A stretch of 64,000 nt of DNA from Bacteroidota bacterium (lineage in GTDB: Bacteria > Bacteroidota > Bacteroidia > Flavobacteriales_D > Crocinitomicaceae), in assembly GCA_016866255.1 (NCBI GenBank), contig VGMY01000007.1, forward strand, positions 25,779 to 89,778, given 5' to 3'. This document shows positions 27,478-37,776 of the stretch, one piece after another. Within the stretch, counting starts at the first letter, position 1. Each line of letters opens with the position of its first letter. The notes beneath the pieces are model-generated. The model did no database searches. It was given only the letters and a program-made list of their open reading frames with translations, and was not told where the DNA came from. Position numbers and translations under genes: made by a program.

Positions 27478-30229
27478 TTTTTTTTGGATTTTTTCCTTCA
27501 GTCCATTTCACGTATTCTCCGTGAGCGAGGACGGCAGCTTCAACGTCCTTTGCCCCTAGATCCAATGGAAGGGTGATTTTAAAACGCATCCTACCGTTGA
27601 AAGAAATCGGATAATCAAAAGAAGATTCTATTAGATACTCAGCGTTATATTCGGGAAAAGGCGTGTTGTAGAGCGATCCTGAAACGTGCCCAAGTTGATC
27701 CCAAATTTCCTCCGTAATGTGCGGCGCATAAGGAGAAAGCAAAACCGTAAGCGGTTCTAAAATTTCGCGGTGGTTGCATTGGCTTTCCGATAACTCATTA
27801 ACACAAATCATAAAAGACGAAACTCCCGTGTTAAAAGAAAAGCGGTCCAAATCCTCCCGGATTTTCTTAATGGTTTTATGCAGGGTCTTCAGATGCTCCC
27901 TCTTCGGGGCTATTTCAGTAACTTCGAAATTACCCCCCTGATGAAACAATTTCCAATACTTTTTTAAAAAGCCGTAAACGCCCGTTATTCCTTTTATATC
28001 CCACGGTTTACTTTGTTCCACTGGGCCCAAAAACATCTCATACATGCGCAAGGTATCGGCGCCATAACGTTCGATTAATTCATCGGGTGTTTGCACGTTG
28101 TGCTTTGACTTCGACATTTTCTCAATTTCAACCCCGCATAAATATTCTCCTGAGTCTCCCAAAATAAATTCAGCATCCCGAAATTCCGGTCGCCAAGCCT
28201 TAAACCCCTCCAAGTTCAGGCGGTCATTATTCACCAACGAGATATCGACATGTATAGGGTTGGTATTATGAGCATCTTTTAATTCACCACTTACAAAGGT
28301 GGACGATCCTAAAATCCTGTATACAAAGTTACTTCTACCCAAAATCATGCCTTGATTGATCATTTTTTTAAAAGGTTCTTCAAAAGGAACAATGCCAATA
28401 TCAAAGAGGAATTTACACCAAAAACGAGCGTACAACAAGTGCCCTGTGGCGTGTTCTGCTCCCCCCATATACAAATCGACATTTCCCCAATAATCCACGG
28501 CCTCTTTCGATGCTAAATTCGTGAGGTTATTAGGGTCTAAATAGCGTAAAAAATACCAAGAACTTCCTGCCCATCCGGGCATGGTTGATTGTTCGTAATC
28601 AGAGCCGTTCTCGTACACCCAATTTTTGGCCCGACCTAGAGGAGGAGCCCCATCTTCCGTTGGTAGGTATGATTCCACAACGGGCAGTTCCAAGGGCAAC
28701 TGATCCTCGCGAATTAAGTAAGGAACCCCGTCCTCAAAAAATACAGGAATCGGTTCACCCCAATAGCGCTGTCGACCAAAAACAGCATCCCTGAGCCGAA
28801 AATTAAGCTTTTTGACCCCATAAGCTTTATCCTCCATCTCGTTCAGTATTTTGCCTATGGCTTCTTGCACCTCCAATCCGTCTAAAAACAAAGAATTTAT
28901 TACTTTTCCTTCCTTCAATTCCCATGCGTTATGGTTAAAATCATGCTCCTTATTTGGTTGAATTACCGGCTTAATCGGCAAAGAGAAAAATGTCGCAAAC
29001 TTAAAATCTCGTTCATCATGCGCTGGTACAGCCATAACGGCCCCTGTTCCATAACTTACAAGAACATAATCTCCAATCCATATAGGTATTTTCTCTTGAC
29101 TAAAGGGGTGCCATGCGTAGGAACCCGTAAAAACGCCCGATACCGTATTAACGTCAGCCAGCCGTTCGCGCTCGCTGCGGTTTTTTGATAACTGAACGTA
29201 CGCCTCGACAGTTGCTTTATTTTCAGGAGTTGTTAATTGCGCAACAAGCTCGTGTTCCGGTGCTAGTGTCACAAACGAAACTCCGAATAAGGTGTCGGGG
29301 CGAGTGGTAAAAACCTCAATGCTTCCTTGGCCGTTCTCCAGCGGGAAATAAATAGACGCTCCCTCACTTCTCCCAATCCAGTAGCGTTGTGTTTCTTTAA
29401 TGCTCTCGGACCAATCCAACGAATCCAGTCCCTCGAGTAAGCGCTGACCATAGGCCGTAATCCGCAAATTCCACTGTTTTAGAAGTTTCCGCTCCACGGG
29501 ATGTCCGCCGCGCTCTGAAGTACCGTTCACGACTTCATCGTTTGCCAGGACTGTTCCGAGCGCAGAGCACCAATTAACATAAGATTCGCCAAGGTAAGCT
29601 AAGCGAAAATTCATTAAGATTTCGCTTTGCCTCTTTTTGTCAAACGACAACCATTCTGCGGATGTAAATGATGCTGGGATGGTCTCGACACCTCCATGTA
29701 ACACGGAATTTGTTGAACGGTCAAACCCCTCTTGTGAGAAATGTAAGATAAGTTCATCGATAGGTTCTGCCCTATTGGTTATCGGGTTATACCAACTGTT
29801 GAATAGCTGCATAAAAATCCACTGCGTCCATCGATAATATTTTGGGGACGAAGTCCGAATTTCGCGGCTCCAATCGTAATTAAACCCCAATTTATCCAGC
29901 TGTTCGCGGTAGCGCTCAATGTTTTCTTGAGTGGTGATGGCAGGATGTTGTCCAGTTTGAACTGCATATTGTTCTGCAGGTAAGCCAAAGGAGTCATAAC
30001 CCATTGGGTGGAGAACATTGTAGCCGAGTAACTTTTTATACCTCGCATAAATATCGGAAGCGATGTAGCCCAAAGGATGTCCAACGTGCAACCCTGCACC
30101 GGAAGGGTATGGAAACATATCCAGGACGTAGAATTTAGGTTTTTCAGGGTCTATCGTTACCTTGAACATTTCCGTACGCTTCCAAAAGGACTGCCATTTT
30201 GCTTCGATCTCGCGCGGATTGTATTCCAA
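27437..30229 (-). CDS. leuS: Leucyl-tRNA synthetase
   Basis: 930-residue class I synthetase that charges tRNA-Leu. HIGH motif as HVGH at residues 48-51; KMSKS at 704-708; the CP1 editing domain lies between (~230-430, with TTRPDTLFGVSFV). The C-terminus IVVPGKIVNVVL is usual for Bacteroidota LeuS. Translation starts at TTG 30229: the third codon upstream is a TAA and there is no in-frame ATG near. A -7 element (TATCTTTG) sits 18 bases upstream. The 3' end overlaps the convergent MerR-type gene by 41 bases. Confidence 0.98.
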   Translation of the reverse strand: MEYNPREIEAKWQSFWKRTEMFKVTIDPEKPKFYVLDMFPYPSGAGLHVGHPLGYIASDIYARYKKLLGYNVLHPMGYDSFGLPAEQYAVQTGQHPAITTQENIERYREQLDKLGFNYDWSREIRTSSPKYYRWTQWIFMQLFNSWYNPITNRAEPIDELILHFSQEGFDRSTNSVLHGGVETIPASFTSAEWLSFDKKRQSEILMNFRLAYLGESYVNWCSALGTVLANDEVVNGTSERGGHPVERKLLKQWNLRITAYGQRLLEGLDSLDWSESIKETQRYWIGRSEGASIYFPLENGQGSIEVFTTRPDTLFGVSFVTLAPEHELVAQLTTPENKATVEAYVQLSKNRSERERLADVNTVSGVFTGSYAWHPFSQEKIPIWIGDYVLVSYGTGAVMAVPAHDERDFKFATFFSLPIKPVIQPNKEHDFNHNAWELKEGKVINSLFLDGLEVQEAIGKILNEMEDKAYGVKKLNFRLRDAVFGRQRYWGEPIPVFFEDGVPYLIREDQLPLELPVVESYLPTEDGAPPLGRAKNWVYENGSDYEQSTMPGWAGSSWYFLRYLDPNNLTNLASKEAVDYWGNVDLYMGGAEHATGHLLYARFWCKFLFDIGIVPFEEPFKKMINQGMILGRSNFVYRILGSSTFVSGELKDAHNTNPIHVDISLVNNDRLNLEGFKAWRPEFRDAEFILGDSGEYLCGVEIEKMSKSKHNVQTPDELIERYGADTLRMYEMFLGPVEQSKPWDIKGITGVYGFLKKYWKLFHQGGNFEVTEIAPKREHLKTLHKTIKKIREDLDRFSFNTGVSSFMICVNELSESQCNHREILEPLTVLLSPYAPHITEEIWDQLGHVSGSLYNTPFPEYNAEYLIESSFDYPISFNGRMRFKITLPLDLGAKDVEAAVLAHGEYVKWTEGKNPKKIIVVPGKIVNVVL

Positions 30230-30247
30230 TTTATTTTACTTTGTTGG

Positions 30248-30255
30248 CAAAGATA
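30248..30255 (-). promoter_or_regulatory. Promoter -7 element for leuS
   Basis: TATCTTTG on the minus strand, a perfect TAnnTTTG, 18 bases before the TTG start. A TTTA (one mismatch) stands where a -33 TTTG would be expected. Confidence 0.55.
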
Positions 30256-30298
30256 GTAAAGCCACACGAACCCTAAAGGAATTTAATTGCATTTAAAC

Positions 30299-31279
30299 CT
30301 AAGATACGAGCGCTTGAAATATTTGCTCAACCGGGATTTTCTCGATGCATGTACAGGCTGTTTTTTGATCGCATTGTCTGCAGTCCTTATTAAATTCTAA
30401 ACAGCGTGTTTGAGTTCCGAGGGGGGACCACCTACCGGCATCAATTGGTTTCCTGGAAGAATAAAGCCCCACAAGCCTTACGTTCATGGCTCCCGCAAGG
30501 TGTAAGGGTCCCGTTGAACAGGCTACTATGCCTTTGGAATGCTTGATTAATTCCATGAGTTCTTGAAGGGAAAATCTTGCCACACCGTTAATCACCCCAG
30601 GCAAATTTTCAAAACGATCCCCAATCCTATCGGATTCTGCCGAAGTTCCTGTCACAACCACCTTGAATCCCTTTTCCACCAAAAGTTTCGCAAGTTCAAC
30701 ATACTTTTCCAAAGGATAGTCAACAGCGCTTCCTTTCGATAACGGGTGTAAAACCACGTAATTCTCCGAAATAGCTTGAATATTTTGAACCCTAAAATCG
30801 TCCGATACGTTGAGCAATGAAGAAAATGCGGGAATCTGCGATAAACCCAAAGGTTTGAGTAGGTAAAAGTTTAACTGCGCTTCATTCATGGAAGAATTTT
30901 TTCGCGAAAAATCCACCCTGACATTGCAATAAATCCAATGATTCCATCGATGGCTGGTCCCAATTCGTTGAGGAATCTTGGCGCCTTTAGCCCATTGGGC
31001 GATTTTTTGATTTGGGAAAACGTGAAGAATAACATCGGCCTCCAAGGCTTTATTACGCTCCTTTTTTGTCATCGCTTCCAAATCCTCCAATAAAATAATT
31101 TGATGAATCGGAGAAAAACATTCCACGACGCTCCGGGTATAAGAACTGCATAAATATACCAGAGAAGAGGTGGGAAAATGCTTCCTTAACCAAATGCAAA
31201 GGGGAAGGGTCAAGACCACATCACCAATGCTATCTGTTCGAGAGATTATTATTCGTTTAATGGGGGGAGTGTTGGCCAT
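30299..31279 (-). CDS. Glycosyltransferase family 9 (heptosyltransferase-like)
   Basis: 326 residues. GT9 enzymes add heptose or related sugars to the LPS core using ADP-heptose at the inner membrane. The N-terminal ISRTDSIGDVVLTLPLCIWLRKHFP and the C-terminal donor-site stretch VACSTGPLHLAGAMNVRLVGLYSS are clear. A cysteine cluster (CRQCDQKTACTC) near the C-terminus is common in Bacteroidota members. The ATG at 31279 overlaps the preceding gene by 23 bases, which suggests coupling; a start at 31336 would add 19 residues inside the upstream gene. It stands alone among core genes, not in an LPS cluster. Confidence 0.88.
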   Translation of the reverse strand: MANTPPIKRIIISRTDSIGDVVLTLPLCIWLRKHFPTSSLVYLCSSYTRSVVECFSPIHQIILLEDLEAMTKKERNKALEADVILHVFPNQKIAQWAKGAKIPQRIGTSHRWNHWIYCNVRVDFSRKNSSMNEAQLNFYLLKPLGLSQIPAFSSLLNVSDDFRVQNIQAISENYVVLHPLSKGSAVDYPLEKYVELAKLLVEKGFKVVVTGTSAESDRIGDRFENLPGVINGVARFSLQELMELIKHSKGIVACSTGPLHLAGAMNVRLVGLYSSRKPIDAGRWSPLGTQTRCLEFNKDCRQCDQKTACTCIEKIPVEQIFQALVS

Positions 31280-32015
31280 AAAGTCGTTGCACTTCTTGGT
31301 ATTTGAAATAATTGGATTGCGCACTGATTCGGGCAATGTGAAATCCTGCCTTACCGTCGAGAAATCCGAGCTTAATAAGATACATTTTTAAAAATCTACC
31401 AACAGCGCTTAAGAGCGGCTGAAGTACATAGGTTTTTTTTCCGGCGCTCACATATTTTTCAGCCGTTAATTTCGAATAACGGTCTGCCCGCTCGCGGTGC
31501 TGAGCATGCGACGTGTAGGAAAAATGTTCCAAGTGACCTTGTAAAAGGGTTGGATGCAATCCCTTGGGGTAGACCAATTCTTCGTGGACCAAACTGCCCT
31601 CCCAAAAACAGGTCTTTGGAAACAAGCGCACTTTTATATCAGGGTACCAACCCGAGTGATAAATCCATGTTCCACAATAATTTGTGAGGCGATTTACGGA
31701 AAACAACCCAGTTTTCACACCCTTTTTAATAGCTAACACGGACTTTTGCAAAAGCGGCGAAAGGACTTCGTCGGCATCCAAAGAAAGAATCATATCGTGG
31801 GTGGCTAAGGCATACAAATCGTTCTTTTGTTTTGCATAGCCTTGCCAGGATTGTTGGTAAAATTTAGCGCCTAATTCCTTGCAAATGCGTTCTGTAGCAT
31901 CTGTTGATCCTGAGTCCATAATAATGATTTCATCGGCAATTCCGTGAAGACTTGTTAGACAGCGTGCGATGTTTTTTTCTTCGTTAAAGGTTATGATTGC
32001 CGCCGTTATAAACAT
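31257..32015 (-). CDS. Glycosyltransferase family 2 (LPS-core type, KdtX/WaaE-like)
   Basis: 252 residues. GT-A fold motif: AAIITFNEEKNIARCLTSL, then MDSGSTDAT, then the DxD-type metal site LSLDADE. The remainder matches the small lipopolysaccharide-core glucosyltransferases such as KdtX/WaaE. I use ATG 32015 rather than GTG 32021. It begins nine bases after the stop of the lytic transglycosylase and overlaps the GT9 gene by 23 bases. With GT9 it likely forms a core-sugar pair. Confidence 0.87.
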   Translation of the reverse strand: MFITAAIITFNEEKNIARCLTSLHGIADEIIIMDSGSTDATERICKELGAKFYQQSWQGYAKQKNDLYALATHDMILSLDADEVLSPLLQKSVLAIKKGVKTGLFSVNRLTNYCGTWIYHSGWYPDIKVRLFPKTCFWEGSLVHEELVYPKGLHPTLLQGHLEHFSYTSHAQHRERADRYSKLTAEKYVSAGKKTYVLQPLLSAVGRFLKMYLIKLGFLDGKAGFHIARISAQSNYFKYQEVQRLYGQHSPH

Positions 32016-32023
32016 GTCCACCG

Positions 32024-33499
32024 TTATTTTATGCGAATTCTATCCCCCACCTGAATGATGTTTCCTTTTCCCGGATTTAATTTTTTAAGTTGCCCCAAAG
32101 TAAGACGGTATTTACCTGCGATTTTACTCATGGTTTCGCCAGGTTTAACCGTATGGTATTTTTTGGGTTTTGGGATGGGTTTTGGATCAGGATTTTCAAT
32201 GACAACTGGTTTTAAGGTATTAATTTTTTTTAAGACCAAGCGTTGCCCCTCATAGAGGTTTTCTGTTTGAAGCGCATTCCATTCCAAAATTTGAGCACTG
32301 GTTACATGGTATTTCTCCGCGATCGAATTTAACGTCTCGGAAGGTTTAACCTTATGAAAAACCTCGGTGCCCACTATGCTGTCGTCTTCAAATAAAGGAT
32401 TCGATGTTGAGAGGATACCTAAGTTCGCGGCATTTTGTCCATTCGCTAAATTGTCAAGATGGAATAAGGAATCTTCCATTGCCACCAACAGCAGAATTCT
32501 ATCCAGTGGCCCTGTTACACAACGCTGGTTTTCTGATGCTGGAATGAATTCGGTTTTATAAATAGGATTTAAATCCTTGATTTCTTGTAACTCCCATGGA
32601 AGAGAATTGGCTATTGTTTTCATTGACAACCCCCTTTTCAAACACATGGTATCCAGTTGGGCATTATGGATTTTCGCAGGTGCAGGCATTAGATTGTGCT
32701 CTTGGTGGTGAGTCATTAAATAAGCTGCTGCCACGAAGTTCGGAACATACCCTTGAGTTTCAGATGGTAAATATGGGCGAATTGACCAATAAGACCTCTC
32801 GCTTCCGGAACGCTGAAGTGCACGGTTAATGGTTCCTGGTCCGGCATTATACGCTGCAAGCGCCAAATTCCAATCACCGTATATGCCGTAAAGTTTCTTT
32901 AAGTATCGACACGCTGCATCGGTCGATTTTACCGGATCCATCCTTTCGTCAAGGTATGAAGTTTCCTCAAGGCCATAATACAACCCCGTTCGATACATAA
33001 ACTGCCATAAGCCAAGTGCTCCAGCACGCGATTTTACTTGAGGACGCAAACCGCTTTCAATGCAGGCAAGATATTTTAATTCTAAGGGGAGTCCGTATTG
33101 AGCCAATTTTTCTTCAAATAAATCAAAATACAGGGCGGAACGACCCAAGACAATTTTAACAAAGGAACGGCGGTTTTTCGCGAAAAACCGAACAGTATTC
33201 AAGGTAATGCTGTTGCAATCAAAACTTAAAGGACTCCGTTGGTCCATCTCAGCTAAACGCCGACAATACACGTCGTCAGAGAATTCCGGAATCACCTCCG
33301 GTTCATAATTTAATGCCGTTTTGATGGAGTCAGAAAAGCTCGATTGAGCATAGTCTGCATAAAAAAACGCCAACGATTGCGCAATCGTATTTAAAAACGG
33401 ATCGGGATTTAAGGTGTCTTTATACGATATTTTTTGGGCGTTCATTAACTTAATCGAACACAGAACAACAAGGAAAATAACTACCCTAGACAAGCGCAT
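32024..33499 (-). CDS. Membrane/periplasmic lytic transglycosylase with two LysM domains (MltD-like)
   Basis: 491 residues. Signal peptide (MRLSRVVIFLVVLCSIKLMNAQ), a goose-lysozyme-type transglycosylase domain (~125-270) with the catalytic Glu in CIESGLRPQVKS, GALGLWQFM and AAYNAGPG, then two LysM peptidoglycan-binding modules: residues ~395-440 (KPSETLNSIAEKYHV) and ~447-491 (KPGETMSKIAGKYRL). It cleaves glycan strands to make 1,6-anhydro-muropeptides. I start at ATG 33499, giving a proper signal peptide; a longer frame begins 42 bases upstream. Overlaps the gatA 3' end by 14 bases. Confidence 0.93.
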   Translation of the reverse strand: MRLSRVVIFLVVLCSIKLMNAQKISYKDTLNPDPFLNTIAQSLAFFYADYAQSSFSDSIKTALNYEPEVIPEFSDDVYCRRLAEMDQRSPLSFDCNSITLNTVRFFAKNRRSFVKIVLGRSALYFDLFEEKLAQYGLPLELKYLACIESGLRPQVKSRAGALGLWQFMYRTGLYYGLEETSYLDERMDPVKSTDAACRYLKKLYGIYGDWNLALAAYNAGPGTINRALQRSGSERSYWSIRPYLPSETQGYVPNFVAAAYLMTHHQEHNLMPAPAKIHNAQLDTMCLKRGLSMKTIANSLPWELQEIKDLNPIYKTEFIPASENQRCVTGPLDRILLLVAMEDSLFHLDNLANGQNAANLGILSTSNPLFEDDSIVGTEVFHKVKPSETLNSIAEKYHVTSAQILEWNALQTENLYEGQRLVLKKINTLKPVVIENPDPKPIPKPKKYHTVKPGETMSKIAGKYRLTLGQLKKLNPGKGNIIQVGDRIRIK

Positions 33500-34892
33500 T
33501 ATTAACAATTCGTGAAGCGTGAAACAAAAGTCCTTCCTCAAAATGATCGGCCATCAACTGAATGCCAAAAGGCATCCCGTTCGAATTATGTGATAACGGA
33601 ATATTAATAGCCGGATTACCCGTTAAATTGGCGTGAACCGTATAAATGTCTTGAAGGTACATTTGAACAGGGTCTTTGATATCTCCAATTTTAAATGCCG
33701 ATGACGGTGTGGTTGGCAAAATAATGCAGTCCACCTCGCTAAACATTTCTTTGGTGGCTTTATGAAGAAGTCGACGAATTTTTTGACCTTTCGCATAATA
33801 GGCCTCATAGTGTTCATTCGACAGAACAAAGGTTCCTATTATGATTCTTCGTTTCACCTCCAATCCAAATCCCTCCGTTCTGGAATTAATGTAGGTTTGG
33901 TCTATTCCCTCTGCGAGCTCAGACCTTTTTCCAAAGTGAACCCCATCGAAGCGCGATAGATTCGAAGACGCCTCGGCGGTAGAGAGCACGTAATAAACCG
34001 GGACCACATAATCCAAATAAGGAAAGGAAAATTCCCGCATTTCATGGCCTTGCTGTATGAGTTTTTGAACACGGGAATCAAAAGCAGATTTGACCGACGC
34101 ATCGAGTCCTGGAAGCTTCATGTAGTCCTTAATCACTCCTAAACGCAATTGGTTGGGATAATTCTGAGGTGCGTCGACCTTTTTTGAGGAGGATGTTGCA
34201 TCCAGCGGATCTTTTCCAGCCATAATGCTGTAGATTAGTGAAGCGCTGTCAATATCTGACGCGAATACCCCAACTTGATCAAAAGAGGAAGCATAAGCAA
34301 TTAAACCGTAGCGGCTTATTCTTCCATAAGTGGGCTTCAACCCCACGGTACCCGTCCATGAGGCCGGCTGCCGAACTGAGCCGCCGGTATCACTCCCAAG
34401 AGCAACGGTACACAAACTTGCAGCAACGGCTACGGCGGAACCACCTGAGGAACCACCTGGAACAAAATCGGGGTTCAGATAATTCAAAACCGGACCATAC
34501 GCCGAGGTTTCGTTCGAACTTCCCATGGCGAACTCATCGCAATTCAAGCGACCAATAATAATGGCATCTTCGTCCAATAAACGTTGCACGGACGTGGCAG
34601 TATAAAGGGATGTAAAGTTCTCTAATATTCGGGAAGAGGCGCTAACGGTGTGCCCCTTGTAACAAAGATTGTCCTTGATACCAATGACAACCCCTGCGAG
34701 CTTACCTGCGATACCTTTGGTTATTTTTTCTTGGATTCGATGAGCATCGGCTCGGGCAGTGGCCTCGAATACTTCAACAAAAGCGTTTAGATGCTCGTGT
34801 TTTCGGATTTGAAGTAAGTACTCATCGAGAATCTCCGTAACAGAACATCCCGACTTAATTGCCGATTGAACCTCCTGAACAGTCTTAAACAT
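33486..34892 (-). CDS. gatA: Asp-tRNA(Asn)/Glu-tRNA(Gln) amidotransferase subunit A
   Basis: 468 residues of the amidase-signature family. The subunit hydrolyses glutamine and passes ammonia to GatB in the GatCAB complex. The catalytic triad is visible: Lys73 (GIKDN), cis-Ser148 (GGSSGGS) and Ser172 (GSDTGGSVRQPAS). gatB and gatC are not in the window. tatA starts seven bases upstream of it, and the lytic transglycosylase gene follows with a 14-base overlap. Confidence 0.96.
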   Translation of the reverse strand: MFKTVQEVQSAIKSGCSVTEILDEYLLQIRKHEHLNAFVEVFEATARADAHRIQEKITKGIAGKLAGVVIGIKDNLCYKGHTVSASSRILENFTSLYTATSVQRLLDEDAIIIGRLNCDEFAMGSSNETSAYGPVLNYLNPDFVPGGSSGGSAVAVAASLCTVALGSDTGGSVRQPASWTGTVGLKPTYGRISRYGLIAYASSFDQVGVFASDIDSASLIYSIMAGKDPLDATSSSKKVDAPQNYPNQLRLGVIKDYMKLPGLDASVKSAFDSRVQKLIQQGHEMREFSFPYLDYVVPVYYVLSTAEASSNLSRFDGVHFGKRSELAEGIDQTYINSRTEGFGLEVKRRIIIGTFVLSNEHYEAYYAKGQKIRRLLHKATKEMFSEVDCIILPTTPSSAFKIGDIKDPVQMYLQDIYTVHANLTGNPAINIPLSHNSNGMPFGIQLMADHFEEGLLFHASRIVNNALV

Positions 34893-34898
34893 TGAAAA

Positions 34899-35096
34899 TT
34901 ACTTTTCCTCCGTTTGATTTTCATCGCCGGTGGAAGATTTGCTTTCCTCGCCCTTAGCAGCATCTTTAAATTCCTTTACCCCGCGGCCAAGCCCTTTCAT
35001 TAATTCAGGTATTTTTTTACCTCCAAAAAACAACAAAACAATCACCAAGACAATTATCATTACTTGCCCAGGCCCTACTACTCCTAAAATAAACAT
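34899..35096 (-). CDS. tatA: Sec-independent twin-arginine translocase subunit TatA/E
   Basis: 65 residues: one N-terminal membrane helix ([20 protein letters not shown]), the [16 protein letters not shown] hinge and amphipathic helix, and a charged tail. TatA forms the pore for folded proteins such as the Tat-signal-bearing ActB homologue in this window. ATG at 35096; a promoter element stands 20 bases upstream and gatA follows seven bases downstream. Confidence 0.93.
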   Translation of the reverse strand: MFILGVVGPGQVMIIVLVIVLLFFGGKKIPELMKGLGRGVKEFKDAAKGEESKSSTGDENQTEEK

Positions 35097-35116
35097 ATCC
35101 TTATATTTAGATAGAA

Positions 35117-35124
35117 CAAAGCTA
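35117..35124 (-). promoter_or_regulatory. Promoter -7 element for tatA-gatA
   Basis: Reads TAGCTTTG on the minus strand (perfect TAnnTTTG), 20 bases before the tatA ATG. No -33 match at normal spacing. Confidence 0.5.
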
Positions 35125-35158
35125 ATAATTAATATCCAATTGGATTTGGCAAAGGAAA

Positions 35159-37750
35159 TTATAATTTTCTTGCCACCTCCACTTCTTCATAGGCCTCGAC
35201 TAAATCGCCAATTTCAATGTCGTTGTATTTATCGATGTTCAACCCACATTCGTAATTATTCTTCACCTCTTTAACGTCGTCTTTGAAGCGCTTCAAGGAA
35301 CCCAAAACCCCGTTGTGAATAACGATTCCATCACGTATGATCCGCACTTTTGCGCTGCGCTTAATAATTCCATCCACAACATAACAGCCCGCTATAGTCC
35401 CGACCTTGGTAATTTCAAACGTTTCGCGTATTTCCGCAATGCCAATAATTTGTTCTTCAATATCCGGTGATAGCATGCCTTCCATCGCCGACTTGATTTC
35501 CTCAATAGCTTTGTAGATAACAGAGTAGAGGCGTATGTCGATTTGCTCAGTTTCTGCAAGTTTTCGGGCAGAAAGCGAAGGCCTCACCTGAAAACCCAAG
35601 ATTATGGCATCTGAGGCAGAGGCAAGATTGATATCGGCCTCAGAAATAGCTCCAACTCCCTTATGTACAATGTTGACCTGAATCTCAGGCGTAGAAAGAC
35701 CTAATAAAGCGTCGGACAAGGCTTCAATTGACCCGTCCACATCTCCTTTAACAATGATGTTTAATTCTTTAAAGTCGCCGATTGCTAATCTGCGTCCAAT
35801 TTCGTCGAGGGTAATGTGCTTGTTAGTTCGTAGGCCCTGTTCTCTGTATAATTGTTCTCTTTTCGTGGCTAAATTTTTTGCTTCCCGTTCGTCATCCATT
35901 ACTCGGAACTTATCCCCGGCGCTCGGAGCGCCGTTAATTCCAAGTATTGCTACAGGCGTCGCGGGTCCTGCCTCTTTTAATGCCTTTCCATGCTCATCTT
36001 GCATGGCGCGAACCCGACCGAAATGACGTCCAACCAATACAATGTCGCCAACCCTCATCGTTCCCGCCTGAACGAGCAAATTCGTGACATAGCCTTTTCC
36101 TTTATCCAAAGAAGACTCGATCACGGTACCAACTGCAAATTTGTTGGGATTGGCTTTTAAATCCAATATTTCCGCTTCTAGTAACACTTTTTCCAACAAC
36201 AAATCGATATTTAAGCCCTGTTTTGCAGAAATTTCTTGGCACTGATATTTACCTCCCCACTCTTCTACCAAAATGTTCATTTGCGATAATTGCTCTCGAA
36301 TCTTTTCCGGGTTTGCCCCGGCCTTATCTATTTTATTTATGGCAAATATCATGGGAACTCCTGCAGCTTGTGCATGCGAAATGGCCTCCTTGGTTTGGGG
36401 CATAACATCATCGTCGGCAGCAACTAATATAATCGCTACATCTGTTACCTGAGCTCCTCTTGCCCTCATGGCGGTAAAAGCCTCATGCCCCGGGGTGTCT
36501 AAAAAGGTTAATTTTCGGTTGTCAGCCAGCGTAACTGAATATGCGCCAATGTGCTGCGTTATTCCTCCAGCCTCTCCACTCGTTACGTTTGCATTTCGAA
36601 TTTTATCCAAAAGGGACGTCTTCCCATGATCAACGTGACCCATAACTGTTACTATAGGCGATCTTGCTACAAGGTCTTCCGCTGCATCCTCTTGTACGCT
36701 CTCCACATCGTCTAGATCTGCACTTACAAAATGGGTTTCAAATCCAAATTCGTCTGCTACTATCTGAATGGTTTCAGCATCTAAACGTTGATTGATAGAG
36801 GCAAAAATCCCCAATGTCATGCACGCTGAAATGACCTGGGTTGGCTGTACGTTCATCATGCTAGCCAGTTCGGAGACCGTAACAAATTCAGTTAATTTTA
36901 AAATCTTATCTTCCGCCTCGGCCGCAAGCATTTCCTCCTGTCTGCGCTGAGCAATGTTCTCGCGCTTGAGTTTCCTGTTTTTCGAAGATCTCGATTTACC
37001 CCCTTGACCCGATAAACGCGCCAAGGTATCCTTGATTTCCTTTTGAATGTCTTGTTCCGAAATTTCTTTTCTCTCAGGAGAATAGGCTTTTTTATCTCCG
37101 GATGTTTTTACGTTGGTTGCAGATGGAGAGGCCTCTATTTTTTTGATCCGCTTTCGCTTCTTTTTGGCGTCCTCGGTATTTGCGCCCGATTCCGTTGGTG
37201 GCGTTTTTAGCCGCTCAACCGGCAGATCTATTTTTCCTAATACCGTTAGACCACTTAAAACGGTTCGTTCAGCTTTAATGGTCTCCGGTTCATTCTCCGC
37301 AATTGCTTCGGCATCAACTGCAGGAATTGTTTTTTGAATCGTTGGTTCGGGGGGAGTTTCGGTCTTTTTCTTGGGTTTTAATTCATCTAAATTGATTTTT
37401 CCAACAACGCTGATGTTTTTTTCAGGTGCCAAAATTTTTCGTTTGATTTCTTCAAGATTTATTTCTTCCTCCGAATCTGCACCTTGTGTCTTTATTTGTT
37501 CCTCAGATCGTGCATCTTTTAATGAAATTGATTCTTTTCTTTCTTTGGCAACAATGCTTTTTGCTTGTTCTTTCAAGGACTGATCGGCTGCAAATTCCGC
37601 TCTTAAAAGGCCGTAATGCTCTGGATCTAACTTTGAGTTCGGATTGGAATCAATGGAAATACCCTTTGACGACAGGAATTCGATAAGGGTAGGCAAACCT
37701 ACATTCAATTCGCTAGCCGCTTTACTCAACCTAATGGGCCTGTCAGACAT
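35159..37750 (-). CDS. infB: Translation initiation factor IF-2
   Basis: 863-residue GTPase that brings initiator tRNA to the 30S subunit. The N-terminal DNA-binding-like IF2_N domain ([20 protein letters not shown]) is followed by a long charged linker (~50-330), a second IF2_N-like module ([20 protein letters not shown]), then the G domain: G1 GHVDHGKT at 371-378, G3 DTPGHEAF, G4 NKID, and the EF-Tu-like domains to the end. Last gene of rimP-nusA-infB, 26 bases after nusA. A 62-base untranslated stretch lies between its stop and the tatA start, holding the tatA promoter. Confidence 0.98.
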   Translation of the reverse strand: MSDRPIRLSKAASELNVGLPTLIEFLSSKGISIDSNPNSKLDPEHYGLLRAEFAADQSLKEQAKSIVAKERKESISLKDARSEEQIKTQGADSEEEINLEEIKRKILAPEKNISVVGKINLDELKPKKKTETPPEPTIQKTIPAVDAEAIAENEPETIKAERTVLSGLTVLGKIDLPVERLKTPPTESGANTEDAKKKRKRIKKIEASPSATNVKTSGDKKAYSPERKEISEQDIQKEIKDTLARLSGQGGKSRSSKNRKLKRENIAQRRQEEMLAAEAEDKILKLTEFVTVSELASMMNVQPTQVISACMTLGIFASINQRLDAETIQIVADEFGFETHFVSADLDDVESVQEDAAEDLVARSPIVTVMGHVDHGKTSLLDKIRNANVTSGEAGGITQHIGAYSVTLADNRKLTFLDTPGHEAFTAMRARGAQVTDVAIILVAADDDVMPQTKEAISHAQAAGVPMIFAINKIDKAGANPEKIREQLSQMNILVEEWGGKYQCQEISAKQGLNIDLLLEKVLLEAEILDLKANPNKFAVGTVIESSLDKGKGYVTNLLVQAGTMRVGDIVLVGRHFGRVRAMQDEHGKALKEAGPATPVAILGINGAPSAGDKFRVMDDEREAKNLATKREQLYREQGLRTNKHITLDEIGRRLAIGDFKELNIIVKGDVDGSIEALSDALLGLSTPEIQVNIVHKGVGAISEADINLASASDAIILGFQVRPSLSARKLAETEQIDIRLYSVIYKAIEEIKSAMEGMLSPDIEEQIIGIAEIRETFEITKVGTIAGCYVVDGIIKRSAKVRIIRDGIVIHNGVLGSLKRFKDDVKEVKNNYECGLNIDKYNDIEIGDLVEAYEEVEVARKL

Positions 37751-37776
37751 AACTTTTTTTAAAAATAATTACTTTA

